From: an uncultured Spirochaetaceae bacterium
GTDB lineage: Bacteria > Spirochaetota > Spirochaetia > Sphaerochaetales > Sphaerochaetaceae
NCBI GenBank assembly: GCA_944392705.1
Contig: CALXXO010000008.1
Span: forward strand, 1 to 33,541
Direction: 5' to 3'
DNA: 33,541 nucleotides
Position numbers and translations under genes: made by a program. The notes under the pieces were generated by a model. It worked only from the letters and a program-made list of their open reading frames with translations, searched no databases and had not been told where the DNA came from. Below are positions 1 to 7,867 of this stretch, one piece after another (the stretch's first letter is position 1; each line of letters opens with the position of its first letter).

Positions 1-891
1 ATTGTGGTGACAGAACCTCTGAAGAACCTTCTGACAACAGAGCTTGCTGCACTTGGCTACGATGTTAAGAATGTAAATATCTCAGTCGGAACAAATTATG
101 AGGCTGTAGGTATCGCACTCTCTGCAGGAACTGCAGACGTGGCAGTAGGTATGCCTGCAAATACATACATCCTCTATGAGGATGGCTGTGATGTAATCCT
201 TACAGCAACCCGCGATGGTCTTTCCGTCGATAGCGATGATCCAAGGGTATGGAATGAGAATGAGCCTATCACAGCCAGTGCAAACCAGGCAGTAGGTTAT
301 CGTGCGCTCATTATCGCAGGACCTTCAGCAAAAGGACAGGAACTTGCTGCAAAGGTCAATGCTGGTGAAGCCCTCACATGGGAGGACCTCGATTCAGCCA
401 ACTGGGCAGTGATGAGCTCAACAAGCTCTGCAGGTTATGTCTATCCTACAATCTGGCTTATGAATAACTATGATGGAAAGACAATCGGTGATCTGCAGCA
501 CACTGTACAGGTGGATTCCTATCCATCAGCATTTGCCCGCCTTGCTTCCGGTCAGGTTGATGTGCTCTGTACATTCGCAGATGCAAGAAGGGATTACGAG
601 GGCGACTGGACAACAACATTCGGACGCACTGCGGATATTTGGACAGAGACAGATTTAATTGGTGTAACACCGATGATTTACAACGACACAGTATGTGTAT
701 CAAAGACAAGTCCTACCATCACTCCGGAGTTTGTTTCAGCTCTTCAGACAGCATTCATGAACCTCAACAAGACAGAGGAAGGAAAGGCTGTCATCGCAAT
801 CTACAGCCACACTGGATACCTTCCAGCAAAGTCCTCTGATTACGATAATGAGAGAGTTGCTCAGGAAATCATGAGAAATTCAGGTGTATGA
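1..891 (+). CDS. phnD: PhnD-like substrate-binding protein of a phosphonate/phosphate-ester ABC transporter (5' partial)
   Basis: This is the extracytoplasmic solute-binding protein of the transporter encoded by the next three genes. The frame is open from the first base and starts mid-protein (I-V-V-T-E-P-L), so the signal peptide or lipobox lies outside the window; about 296 residues are visible. The pattern of a start resembling VTEPLKNLL, then VGTNYEAVGIAL, then DVAVGMPANTYIL matches the first lobe of the PhnD family, where a phosphate- or phosphonate-binding loop follows. The second lobe includes SSTSSAGYVYPTIWL and GQVDVLCTFADAR, also PhnD-like. The ligand cannot be read from sequence: members bind phosphonates, phosphite, phosphate esters or other oxyanions. 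It is first in an operon with phnC, two phnE genes and a phosphoesterase. A stable hairpin follows its stop codon, which may raise its expression over the downstream genes. Confidence 0.87.
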   Translation: MVVTEPLKNLLTTELAALGYDVKNVNISVGTNYEAVGIALSAGTADVAVGMPANTYILYEDGCDVILTATRDGLSVDSDDPRVWNENEPITASANQAVGYRALIIAGPSAKGQELAAKVNAGEALTWEDLDSANWAVMSSTSSAGYVYPTIWLMNNYDGKTIGDLQHTVQVDSYPSAFARLASGQVDVLCTFADARRDYEGDWTTTFGRTADIWTETDLIGVTPMIYNDTVCVSKTSPTITPEFVSALQTAFMNLNKTEEGKAVIAIYSHTGYLPAKSSDYDNERVAQEIMRNSGV

Positions 892-900
892 CACCTTCCC

Positions 901-922
901 GGCGGAGGGGCAACTCTCCGCC
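901..922 (+). other. intercistronic hairpin with GCAA tetraloop between phnD and phnC
   Basis: GGCGGAG (901-907) pairs with CTCCGCC (916-922). The stem extends by a G-U and a G-C pair to enclose a GCAA tetraloop (910-913), giving nine pairs. No T-tract follows, so it is not a good intrinsic terminator. In other ABC operons such stems just after the binding-protein gene protect the upstream mRNA end from exonucleases and give excess binding protein; that role is inferred here. Confidence 0.5.
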
Positions 923-938
923 ATATGAGTTCTGAAAG

Positions 939-1691
939 ATGATTATTTTCAAAGATGTAACAAAGATTTACCCAAACGGTACAGTAGGGCTTAAAGATGT
1001 TGATCTCACCATTTCCGATGGTGAGTTTGTCGCGATTATAGGGCTCTCCGGAGCTGGCAAATCGACTTTGATCAGGGCGATAAACAGGATGCATCCGATT
1101 ACGAGCGGTGTGCTTACCGTTGATGGCACAGATGTAAACAAGCTCTCCGGCAAGGCACTCAGAAAGCTCAGAAGAAAGATCGGAATGATTTTCCAGTCGT
1201 TCAATCTTGTGACAAGGACGAGTGTTATAAGGAATGTGCTTACTGCCTTTGTTCCCGACCTTCCGCTTTGGAGGAGAATCCTCGGAATATTCCCGCGCAG
1301 CGATAAGCTCAAGGCTCTTGAAGCTCTGGACAAAGTTGGAATCCTCGAGAAGGCATATATAAGAGTCGACCAGCTTTCCGGTGGTCAGCAGCAGAGGGTC
1401 GCTCTTGCCAGGACTCTTGCTCAGAATCCTTCTATAATCCTTGCAGATGAGCCTGTTGCAGCGCTCGATCCTGTGACAGCGAAGGCTGTCATGGATGATT
1501 TCAGGAATATAAATAAGAACATGGGGATTACGGTAATCATCAACATCCACCATGTTGAGCTTGCCCTTGAGTACTGCGACAGGGTAATCGGAGTGAGGGC
1601 AGGGCAGGTAGTGTTCGACGGCCCATCATCTGCTGTTGATAAAAAAGCACTTGCCGCTATTTATGGAGATGAGAGTTATGAAGCGGTCTGA
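939..1691 (+). CDS. phnC: PhnC-type ATPase of the phosphonate/phosphate-ester ABC transporter
   Basis: This cytoplasmic ATP-binding subunit powers the PhnE permeases. It has 250 residues, the usual length for PhnC. The Walker A motif GLSGAGKST lies at about 35-43, the Q-loop at IFQSFN (about 84-89), the signature LSGGQQQRVALA at 146-157, Walker B ILADEP at 167-172, and a switch His in NIHHVELAL. The ATG at 939 follows the phnD stop by 47 nt and has only a weak GAAAG ribosome site, so it probably depends on the phnD transcript. Its end overlaps the phnE start by 14 bp, which implies translational coupling. The LVTRTSVIRNVLTAF stretch after the Q-loop is characteristic of PhnC over other importers' ATPases. 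Confidence 0.93.
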   Translation: MIIFKDVTKIYPNGTVGLKDVDLTISDGEFVAIIGLSGAGKSTLIRAINRMHPITSGVLTVDGTDVNKLSGKALRKLRRKIGMIFQSFNLVTRTSVIRNVLTAFVPDLPLWRRILGIFPRSDKLKALEALDKVGILEKAYIRVDQLSGGQQQRVALARTLAQNPSIILADEPVAALDPVTAKAVMDDFRNINKNMGITVIINIHHVELALEYCDRVIGVRAGQVVFDGPSSAVDKKALAAIYGDESYEAV

Positions 1692-2514
1692 GCTGGGTAT
1701 TTATGACCGTATCTTCAAGCCATATAGCTACACCCTCCCAAATGGGAAGAAAGTGGACGAGAAGCGGTCGAGGCTTCCTATGGTTCTTCTGATTCTCCTT
1801 CTTGCGACCATCGTTTCGGGAGAAGTGACAGGTTTCAGGATTTCCACTCTTGTAAGGCGCATCAACTACTTCTTCGTCATGCTCTTCGATATGTTCCCAC
1901 CTGACTGGTCGTATATGGCCCAGGTATGGACACCACTTTGGGATACGATAAAGATGAGTCTTCTTGGATCTGCAATAGGTGCAGTGCTTTGCGTGCCGTT
2001 CGCAGTCCTGTCCAGCAGTAATCTCGTGAAACAGAAAGCAGTCACCGCATTCTTCAAGTTCTTCTTTTCAGTAGTAAGGACACTGCCGACTCTTGTTGTG
2101 GCACTTATTGCTACCTATGTATTCGGGCTTGGAACGCTTGCGGGTACAGTGGCTATTGCAGTCTTCACTTTCGCATACTGCGGGAAGATTCTCTATGAGC
2201 AGATAGAGACTGTAGATATGGGGTCGCATGAAGCGCTTGAAGCACTTGGGATGGGAAGGCTTTCGGCAATCCGCTACTCTGTATGGCCACAGGTGCTTCC
2301 TTCTTTTCTGTCCACAGTCCTTTTCTGCTTCGAAGGAAATGTACGCTACGCATCAATCCTCGGTTATGTCGGTGCCGGCGGCCTTGGCCTTATCCTGAAC
2401 GAGAAGATTGGCTGGAGGGAATACTCGAGGGTTGGTATGATACTCATCGCGCTATTCGTCGCCGTTGTTGTCATTGAGACGCTGAGCTCATGGCTCAGAA
2501 GTAAGCTTACTTGA
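1678..2514 (+). CDS. phnE: PhnE-type permease, first copy
   Basis: This is an inner-membrane permease subunit of the PhnCDE importer, 278 residues. I chose the ATG at 1678, inside the end of phnC, because MKRSELGIYDRIF opens the typical cytoplasmic N-terminus and GGAG sits just upstream; the frame is open further upstream, but those codons lie inside phnC. A basic N-terminal tail precedes a first helix (MVLLILLLATIVSG). Further helices flank the coupling loop EALEALGMGRLSAIRYSVWP, which is the EAA motif that contacts the ATPase. The C-terminal block with YASILGYVGAGGLG is conserved in PhnE. A second, different PhnE follows, so the membrane pore is probably a heterodimer, a common arrangement in this family. 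Confidence 0.91.
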   Translation: MKRSELGIYDRIFKPYSYTLPNGKKVDEKRSRLPMVLLILLLATIVSGEVTGFRISTLVRRINYFFVMLFDMFPPDWSYMAQVWTPLWDTIKMSLLGSAIGAVLCVPFAVLSSSNLVKQKAVTAFFKFFFSVVRTLPTLVVALIATYVFGLGTLAGTVAIAVFTFAYCGKILYEQIETVDMGSHEALEALGMGRLSAIRYSVWPQVLPSFLSTVLFCFEGNVRYASILGYVGAGGLGLILNEKIGWREYSRVGMILIALFVAVVVIETLSSWLRSKLT

Positions 2515-2524
2515 GGAGGGGATT

Positions 2525-3343
2525 GTGACAGAGATTAAACTTACACCTGCAGAGACCCTTTCTAAAGAGCCGAAGAAGTGGATAGCTTCTATATTCGTAG
2601 CCTTGATAGCTCTCTTTCTTATGCTTTGGTCGGGAAGTGCCCTTGAGTCCAATTCTACAGGAGGTTCCGGGCTTTCCGTTGCCAAGGGTATTGTCCTTGG
2701 AATCCTGCATCCTACTACGGATATATTGTTCACCATCCAGAGCAATGGTGTTCCGTATCTCCTGCTTGAAACGATGTGTATTGCTTTCCTCGGAACACTT
2801 GTCGGAGCAGTAATCTCTATTCCGCTTGCATTCCTTGGCGCTGGAAACATCGTGCCGAAACCCGTCGCTGTCCTTTTCCGCGTGGTTGTAATGGCAATCC
2901 GTACGATACCATCATTCGTCTATGGACTTATGTTCATAATGGTCACAGGTCCAGGTGCATTTGCAGGTCTTCTGACCATGTCTGTATGTTCGATAGGGAT
3001 GCTTTCGAAGATGTTCATTGAGACAATAGAGGATCTCGATAAAGGTATTCTGGAATCTCTTTCCGCTGCAGGTTGCAATACATTCGATAAAATAAGGTAT
3101 GGAATCATTCCGCAGCTCATGCCTTCATTTGCATCTACTTTGATTTACCGCTTTGACATGAATCTCCGCGATGCGACAGTTCTTGGTATTGTCGGAGCTG
3201 GTGGTATAGGTGCTCCGCTTATTTTCGCAATGAACTCGTACAGGTGGAATGATGTAGGGGCAATACTTCTTGGTCTTGTTGTCCTTGTCCTCATTGTGGA
3301 GTGGTTCTCCTCCCGGCTCAGGACGTTGTTGATGAGAGGATAA
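2525..3343 (+). CDS. phnE: PhnE-type permease, second copy
   Basis: This is the second permease subunit, 272 residues. It starts at a GTG (2525) with a strong AGGAGGGG site at 2514-2521 that begins in the stop codon of the first phnE. It has about six hydrophobic segments. The EAA coupling loop is ESLSAAGCNTFDKIRYGIIP, and ATVLGIVGAGGIGAPL follows near the C-terminus. It differs clearly from the first copy, so this is an old paralogue pair and not a recent duplication. It is followed after one base by the phosphoesterase gene, which makes the two part of one transcript. The substrate is not determined by sequence. Confidence 0.91.
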   Translation: MTEIKLTPAETLSKEPKKWIASIFVALIALFLMLWSGSALESNSTGGSGLSVAKGIVLGILHPTTDILFTIQSNGVPYLLLETMCIAFLGTLVGAVISIPLAFLGAGNIVPKPVAVLFRVVVMAIRTIPSFVYGLMFIMVTGPGAFAGLLTMSVCSIGMLSKMFIETIEDLDKGILESLSAAGCNTFDKIRYGIIPQLMPSFASTLIYRFDMNLRDATVLGIVGAGGIGAPLIFAMNSYRWNDVGAILLGLVVLVLIVEWFSSRLRTLLMRG

Positions 3344-3344
3344 T

Positions 3345-4829
3345 ATGGCAGATCTTTACTTCACCAGTGATACACATTCATATATCTATCCTACTGATTA
3401 CATCTCTCAGGGGCGGAAGAATATGGGGTATATGGCGCTATCTTCGTCTTTCAAGGAAGGTGCTGTCATAGCCGATGGTGGCGATGTGCTTCAGGGTTCA
3501 CCGCTGGTCCGGTACGAGATGAAGAATCATATAAGGCCGTTTCTTTCATCTGTTGCTTTCAATAGGGCAGGGCTTTCTGTATATACACCGGGTAATCATG
3601 ATTTCAATTTCGGCTATGATGCTCTCCGCGATTTCCTCACATCCCTCAATGCCGATAAAGTCGCCGCCAATCTGAGGGATATAAGAGGGGAACTGGGGGT
3701 AAAGCCATTCACCGTAATTGAAACATCCGATGGGATGAAGCTGCTTTTCGTAGGTGTCATTACAGACTATGTCAATGTATGGGAAAGCAAGGAGAACCTT
3801 GAGGGGCTGGAAATAACGGACTCTGTGGAAGCTGCTGCAAGAGCTCTTGAAGAAGGGCGTAAGCTATCCCCGGATTTCACAATCTGCATCTATCATGGAG
3901 GATTCGGAGAAGAGGAGGGGGATATAAAGGAGAACAGGGGTTCTGAGCTTGCCGAGCTCGGCTTTGATGTTCTCCTCACAGCCCACCAGCACGCGATAAT
4001 AGAGCCGAAGCATATTGGTACGGCACTTACGCTGCAGACAGGGTCAAAGGCTATGCACGCAGCCCACCTTGTATTCAGCAAGGATGGTTCAATCGATGCT
4101 GAGATCATAACACCAGATGCTTCGCTTCCTTTGAAAAAGGAGATGGAAAGCATCCCTTCTGATACAGAGGAAAAGGTGCTTGCATCGCTTGCAGAGCCAA
4201 TCGGGTATGTTGATGGAAATCTTGCGGATTCATCGAAGCTTGAAAGTGCAGTCCATGGCTCATCGCTTGCGGATTTCCTGAATGATGTTCAGCTTAAGTT
4301 TTCTGGAGCGGATGTATCGGCAGTGTCTCTCTTCAATGATCCTGTCACCCTTGGTGGCGAGGTGACATTGGGAGGGCTTCTATCGGCATATCCTTTTGCA
4401 AACACACTCCTCAAACTCAAGGTGACAGGGAAAATCTTGAAGGATGCTATGGAAAGATCCGCTTCCTATTTTGATGTGGAGAATGGGCGGGTCAGAATCA
4501 GCGACAGGTTTATAATCCCCAAGGAAGAACATTATAACTACGACTACTACCGTGGTGTTTCCTATTCATTTGATATAAAGAAGCCTCTGGGGGAGAGGGT
4601 TGTCCGCCTGATGCTGGGCAGTGTCGATTTGCTGGCTAATCCCGATCACGCTTTCACGATGGTTGTCAATAGTTATCGTGCAACAGGAACTGGTGGCTAT
4701 GGATCATACTGCAAAGCTTCTGTCCTTGAGCGTTACAGTCAGGATGTGCAGGAACTGCTCATTGAATACTTTGAATCTGTCCGCCCTGTCAGGATTCCGG
4801 AAAAGACGGACTTTCTTCTTATACTCTGA
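3345..4829 (+). CDS. 5'-nucleotidase/metallophosphoesterase family protein, apparently cytoplasmic
   Basis: This is a UshA-type two-domain phosphoesterase of 494 residues. The metal-binding set of the N-terminal domain is complete: D9 and H11 (SDTHS), D47 (GGDVLQGSP), N84-H85-D86 (GNHDFNFG), H184 (YHGG), and H214/H216 (AHQH). The C-terminal nucleotidase domain ends with NSYRATGTGGYG, close to the substrate-binding loop of 5'-nucleotidases. UshA relatives are usually exported, but this one begins MADLYFTSDTHS with no signal peptide, so it should act inside the cell. It starts one base after phnE and is the last gene of the transporter operon. I infer that it dephosphorylates whatever the transporter brings in, perhaps a nucleotide, cyclic nucleotide or other phosphate ester. 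Its stop lies 11 bp inside the convergent ECF ATPase gene. Confidence 0.88.
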   Translation: MADLYFTSDTHSYIYPTDYISQGRKNMGYMALSSSFKEGAVIADGGDVLQGSPLVRYEMKNHIRPFLSSVAFNRAGLSVYTPGNHDFNFGYDALRDFLTSLNADKVAANLRDIRGELGVKPFTVIETSDGMKLLFVGVITDYVNVWESKENLEGLEITDSVEAAARALEEGRKLSPDFTICIYHGGFGEEEGDIKENRGSELAELGFDVLLTAHQHAIIEPKHIGTALTLQTGSKAMHAAHLVFSKDGSIDAEIITPDASLPLKKEMESIPSDTEEKVLASLAEPIGYVDGNLADSSKLESAVHGSSLADFLNDVQLKFSGADVSAVSLFNDPVTLGGEVTLGGLLSAYPFANTLLKLKVTGKILKDAMERSASYFDVENGRVRISDRFIIPKEEHYNYDYYRGVSYSFDIKKPLGERVVRLMLGSVDLLANPDHAFTMVVNSYRATGTGGYGSYCKASVLERYSQDVQELLIEYFESVRPVRIPEKTDFLLIL

Positions 4830-6495
4830 CGACTGATTCCAGAAATTCGTTTTCGTCGAGCAGGATGCTTTCCGCCCCCAGTGCTTTCCCGAGCGCTGTG
4901 ATGTGCGGGAGCTCCAATCCTGCTTTTTCGAGCGATTCGGATGCTGCAAAGACCTCTCTGGCATTTCCATCCTCCAGAACCTTTCCACCAGCCATTACGA
5001 TGACTCTTTCGAAAGAGTCTGCAACGAGATCCATGTCGTGAAGTATTGATACAACGAGCATTCCTTGCTCGCTCAGTTTCCCTATTATTTCACGGATCAT
5101 CGCCTTCCCCTCATCATCCTGCGCTATAGTAGGTTCGTCGAGGATTATCGCATCGGGGGCCATGGCTATCACAGAGGAGAGTGCTACCATCTTCCTTTCG
5201 TGAAGATCGAGGTCGTAGGGATTGCGTTCGGCTTTGTCTCCAAGCCTTACCATCTCGAGAGCTGCCATAGCTTTTTCCCTTGCCGTTTTCTGATTCATCC
5301 CTATATTCAGCGGTCCGAACATTACCTCGTCTATTACCTTAGGCTTGAAGATCTGATCGTCCGGGTTTTGAAATACATATCCGATTGAAAAAGCAAGGGA
5401 GGCAACCGTGGCTTCTGCTGTATCCTTTCCTTTGAAAAGTATCCTTCCTTTCCCTGGTTTTAGAAGGCCTTTCATGAGTTTTGCCAGCGTGGTCTTTCCA
5501 GCTCCGTTCTGCCCTATTATAGCGGTAGGGCGGTTGTCGAAAGAGAGATTCAGGTCCGAGATTACATCGTGCCCCGGTGTATAGCCGAAAGAGATATTCT
5601 CAAGCCTGAATACTTCATTTCCCTTCGGTGATGGAGTACTCTGGACTTCTTTGAATGAAAGCCTTCCATCCATCAGTTCTTTCGCTTCGGAGACTGTGAC
5701 AGGGTAGGAGGAATCGGGTTTTCTGAAGGAAAGGGCCTTTGCAATCCTTGTAACGGCAGGAGCCTTTACCCCATGGCTTTCCAGCATTGTACTGGAAAGT
5801 ACTTCAGAAGGAGTGCCGGATGCTACCACTTCTCCTTTATCGAGGAGGATTATCGAGTCAGAATAGCTTGCGATTTTGTCGATTTTCTGTTCAATCATGA
5901 TGATTGTTATGCCGCTTTTCCTCAGGTCCTCTACGACGCTGAAGACCTCCTCGGAACCTGCTGGATCCAGCTGGCTTGTAGGTTCGTCGAGAATGAGAAC
6001 ATCTGGTTGAAGAACAAGAATGGATGCTATTGCGACACGCTGCATCTGACCACCGGAAAGATCGAATGGGTTTCTATCCCTGTACTCATAGATTCCAAGG
6101 CGCTCCAGCGTGCTGTCCGCTCTTTTCCTCATTTCCTCCGGTGGTATTGAGAAGTTCTGCATCCCGAAGCAGACCTCATCGTATACTCTGTCTTTTGCTC
6201 CGGAAAGCTGGTTGAATGGGTTCTGAAAGACAAGCCCAACGCTTTTTGAGAGCTCTGAAACTGGTGTTGTTGCAGCATCCTGGCCGCCTACTATCACAGA
6301 GCCCCCATATGCGCCTTTGTAGAACTGTGGAACAAGTCCTATTATTGCGCTGGCCAGCGTTGATTTCCCTGACCCGTTTTTTCCGATTATCCCAGTGAAG
6401 CTTCCTTTTTCTATCGAGAGGGAAATTCCGTTCAGCGCGAGATCCTTTGTTTTGGGATAGCGGTATTTGAGGTTCTTTATTTCTATATAAGCCAC
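4819..6495 (-). CDS. Fused dual-ATPase subunit of an ECF-type transporter
   Basis: Two ABC ATPase domains lie in one 558-residue chain, equivalent to EcfA and EcfA' of energy-coupling-factor importers. Domain 1 has Walker A 38-46, Q91, signature LSGGQ 146-150, Walker B D170-E171, and Gln203 where a switch His is expected. Domain 2 has Walker A 328-336, Q376, a degenerate signature DLDLHERK (428-435), Walker B D453-E454, and switch His486. The frame opens at an ATG at 6510, but I place the start at the GTG at 6495: TGGAGGG lies correctly spaced before it, while the ATG has no ribosome site. It overlaps the T-component gene by 13 bp. The linker (about 255-295) is ordinary. The last 11 bp overlap the convergent phosphoesterase gene. 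Confidence 0.92.
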   Translation of the reverse strand: MAYIEIKNLKYRYPKTKDLALNGISLSIEKGSFTGIIGKNGSGKSTLASAIIGLVPQFYKGAYGGSVIVGGQDAATTPVSELSKSVGLVFQNPFNQLSGAKDRVYDEVCFGMQNFSIPPEEMRKRADSTLERLGIYEYRDRNPFDLSGGQMQRVAIASILVLQPDVLILDEPTSQLDPAGSEEVFSVVEDLRKSGITIIMIEQKIDKIASYSDSIILLDKGEVVASGTPSEVLSSTMLESHGVKAPAVTRIAKALSFRKPDSSYPVTVSEAKELMDGRLSFKEVQSTPSPKGNEVFRLENISFGYTPGHDVISDLNLSFDNRPTAIIGQNGAGKTTLAKLMKGLLKPGKGRILFKGKDTAEATVASLAFSIGYVFQNPDDQIFKPKVIDEVMFGPLNIGMNQKTAREKAMAALEMVRLGDKAERNPYDLDLHERKMVALSSVIAMAPDAIILDEPTIAQDDEGKAMIREIIGKLSEQGMLVVSILHDMDLVADSFERVIVMAGGKVLEDGNAREVFAASESLEKAGLELPHITALGKALGAESILLDENEFLESVVRV

Positions 6496-7259
6496 GTTGC
6501 AACCCTCCATACAGCTGCCGAGACGATGATCAGGGCGAGGATGATAGTCATTGGCTTGTCACCCCTATGCTTTTCCCATTCCTTTAAGTAGCTTCTCTTT
6601 CCTTTTCCCCCGAATCCTCTGACTTCGAGTGCGATTGCCCTTTCCCTTGTGTTTATCAGAGAGCTGGTTACTACAGGTGTGATCAGAGGAATGAAAGCCT
6701 TCATTCTTTTTATAAGGCTTCCCTCTGTTTCCATTCCCCTGCTTCTCTGTGCATCGGTTATCGTGTCCATTGTTCCCATCATCTGTGGAATGATACTGAA
6801 CACAGAGGATATTACATAGCTAAGGCGAGGGGAGAATCCGTGGCGTTCAAGTTCATCCGCGATATCCTCGGGTTTTGTTGTAAGCACAAGTATGGAGAAG
6901 GACAGGAGCATATTGATAATCACACATCCCGTCCTCAGCGCTTTCATCATTCCTTCCCTGTAAAACACCACCGACCCGATGGAGAAGAGCGGTGTAAGGT
7001 TATCAGCATCGAAAAGTCCTTTGATGATGAATATTGTCGCTATGATCGTGAATGAGAAGATAATCAAAGCTCTTGCACGCTTCAATGATTTGCCGCTGAT
7101 AAGCAGGGCTATATCGAGCGCTATTGCCACAGCATATGCCCATAGCGTACCCAGGAGGAGGGGGACAATGATTGCTGCGGCAATATACATCAGCTTCGTG
7201 AAGGGGTGGACACGGCAAAGCCATGTTCCGTTATCCCGATAAAGGCTGATACTCTTCAC
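6483..7259 (-). CDS. ecfT: ECF transporter T component (EcfT), transmembrane coupling protein
   Basis: This is the membrane scaffold that joins the ATPase pair to the substrate-binding S component; 258 residues. It starts at a GTG at 7259 that shares one base with the TAG stop of the S-component gene. Hydrophobic segments near residues 25-50, 55-85, 100-125 and at the C-terminus fit the five to eight helices of the family. Two coupling-helix motifs with a conserved Arg-Gly are visible: AQRSRGMETEG and ALEVRGFGGKGKRS, which in EcfT plug into the ATPase grooves. Gene order S-T-A with overlaps suggests a dedicated (group I) ECF module, not one sharing a distant general module. Confidence 0.89.
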   Translation of the reverse strand: MKSISLYRDNGTWLCRVHPFTKLMYIAAAIIVPLLLGTLWAYAVAIALDIALLISGKSLKRARALIIFSFTIIATIFIIKGLFDADNLTPLFSIGSVVFYREGMMKALRTGCVIINMLLSFSILVLTTKPEDIADELERHGFSPRLSYVISSVFSIIPQMMGTMDTITDAQRSRGMETEGSLIKRMKAFIPLITPVVTSSLINTRERAIALEVRGFGGKGKRSYLKEWEKHRGDKPMTIILALIIVSAAVWRVATWLI

Positions 7260-7867
7260 TAGTCGAGCCTTTCCACTTCATCTGAAGCATCGTAGAGGGC
7301 TGTAAGTTTCTCAGGAAGAGCTTTCAAGATGATGAAGGTAAGGATGAGTGTTATGATCTTGTCCGGAACATCCACTATGATTTCATCGATAAGAGATGAG
7401 AACCAGAGAGGAAGCGACGCGGCCTGTGCTGCTGCAAATGCTGCATCTCCCCAGACATTTCCAGTCTGTCCACCCCAGAATATGATGTTCAGCGGTGTTG
7501 ATATAACAATAGCTACAGCTCCTGCAACAAGCGCAGTGATTATTGATTTCGGGAAGCTCTTCATGAATCCCGCTCTTGCCATGATGCCGACAAAGAATCC
7601 GATAAAAAGGCTTGTGAGGGCATAAATCAATGTGATGGAGTCTCCGGTTGTAAGACCGTAAATAAGATTGTTTGCAGCTCCGCAGATACCTCCGATGATA
7701 GGTCCGCCAAGGCAGGCTCCAAGACAAGTTCCGATTGAATCGAGCCAGAGAGGTAGTTTCAGAGCAGAAGCAAATAGCTTGCCTATGTAATTGATTCCAA
7801 TACACGCCGGTATCAGAACGATTGAAGCGACGTCGAATTTTGTCCTGAAAATGCTTTTTCCGTTCAT
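7259..7867 (-). CDS. ECF transporter S component, substrate unknown (nucleoside-linked by context)
   Basis: This is a small hydrophobic protein of 202 residues with about six membrane segments, the size and layout of ECF substrate-binding S components. Gly-rich helices (GTCLGACLGGPIIGGICGAANNLIYG) and an early LPLWLDSIGT stretch resemble ECF S proteins of unassigned specificity. It is encoded between a nucleoside phosphorylase and EcfT. The start ATG at 7867 overlaps the phosphorylase stop as ATGA, with GGAG in the preceding codons. Context suggests a nucleoside or nucleobase as substrate, but that is inference; vitamins are the commonest ECF substrates. The protein lacks a recognisable RibU, ThiT or BioY signature as far as I can see. 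Confidence 0.78.
   Translation of the reverse strand: MNGKSIFRTKFDVASIVLIPACIGINYIGKLFASALKLPLWLDSIGTCLGACLGGPIIGGICGAANNLIYGLTTGDSITLIYALTSLFIGFFVGIMARAGFMKSFPKSIITALVAGAVAIVISTPLNIIFWGGQTGNVWGDAAFAAAQAASLPLWFSSLIDEIIVDVPDKIITLILTFIILKALPEKLTALYDASDEVERLD

Noticed and set aside
861-1553. 230-codon minus frame opposite phnC
   Set aside because: Antisense shadow of a well-supported ABC ATPase; no ribosome site or domain.
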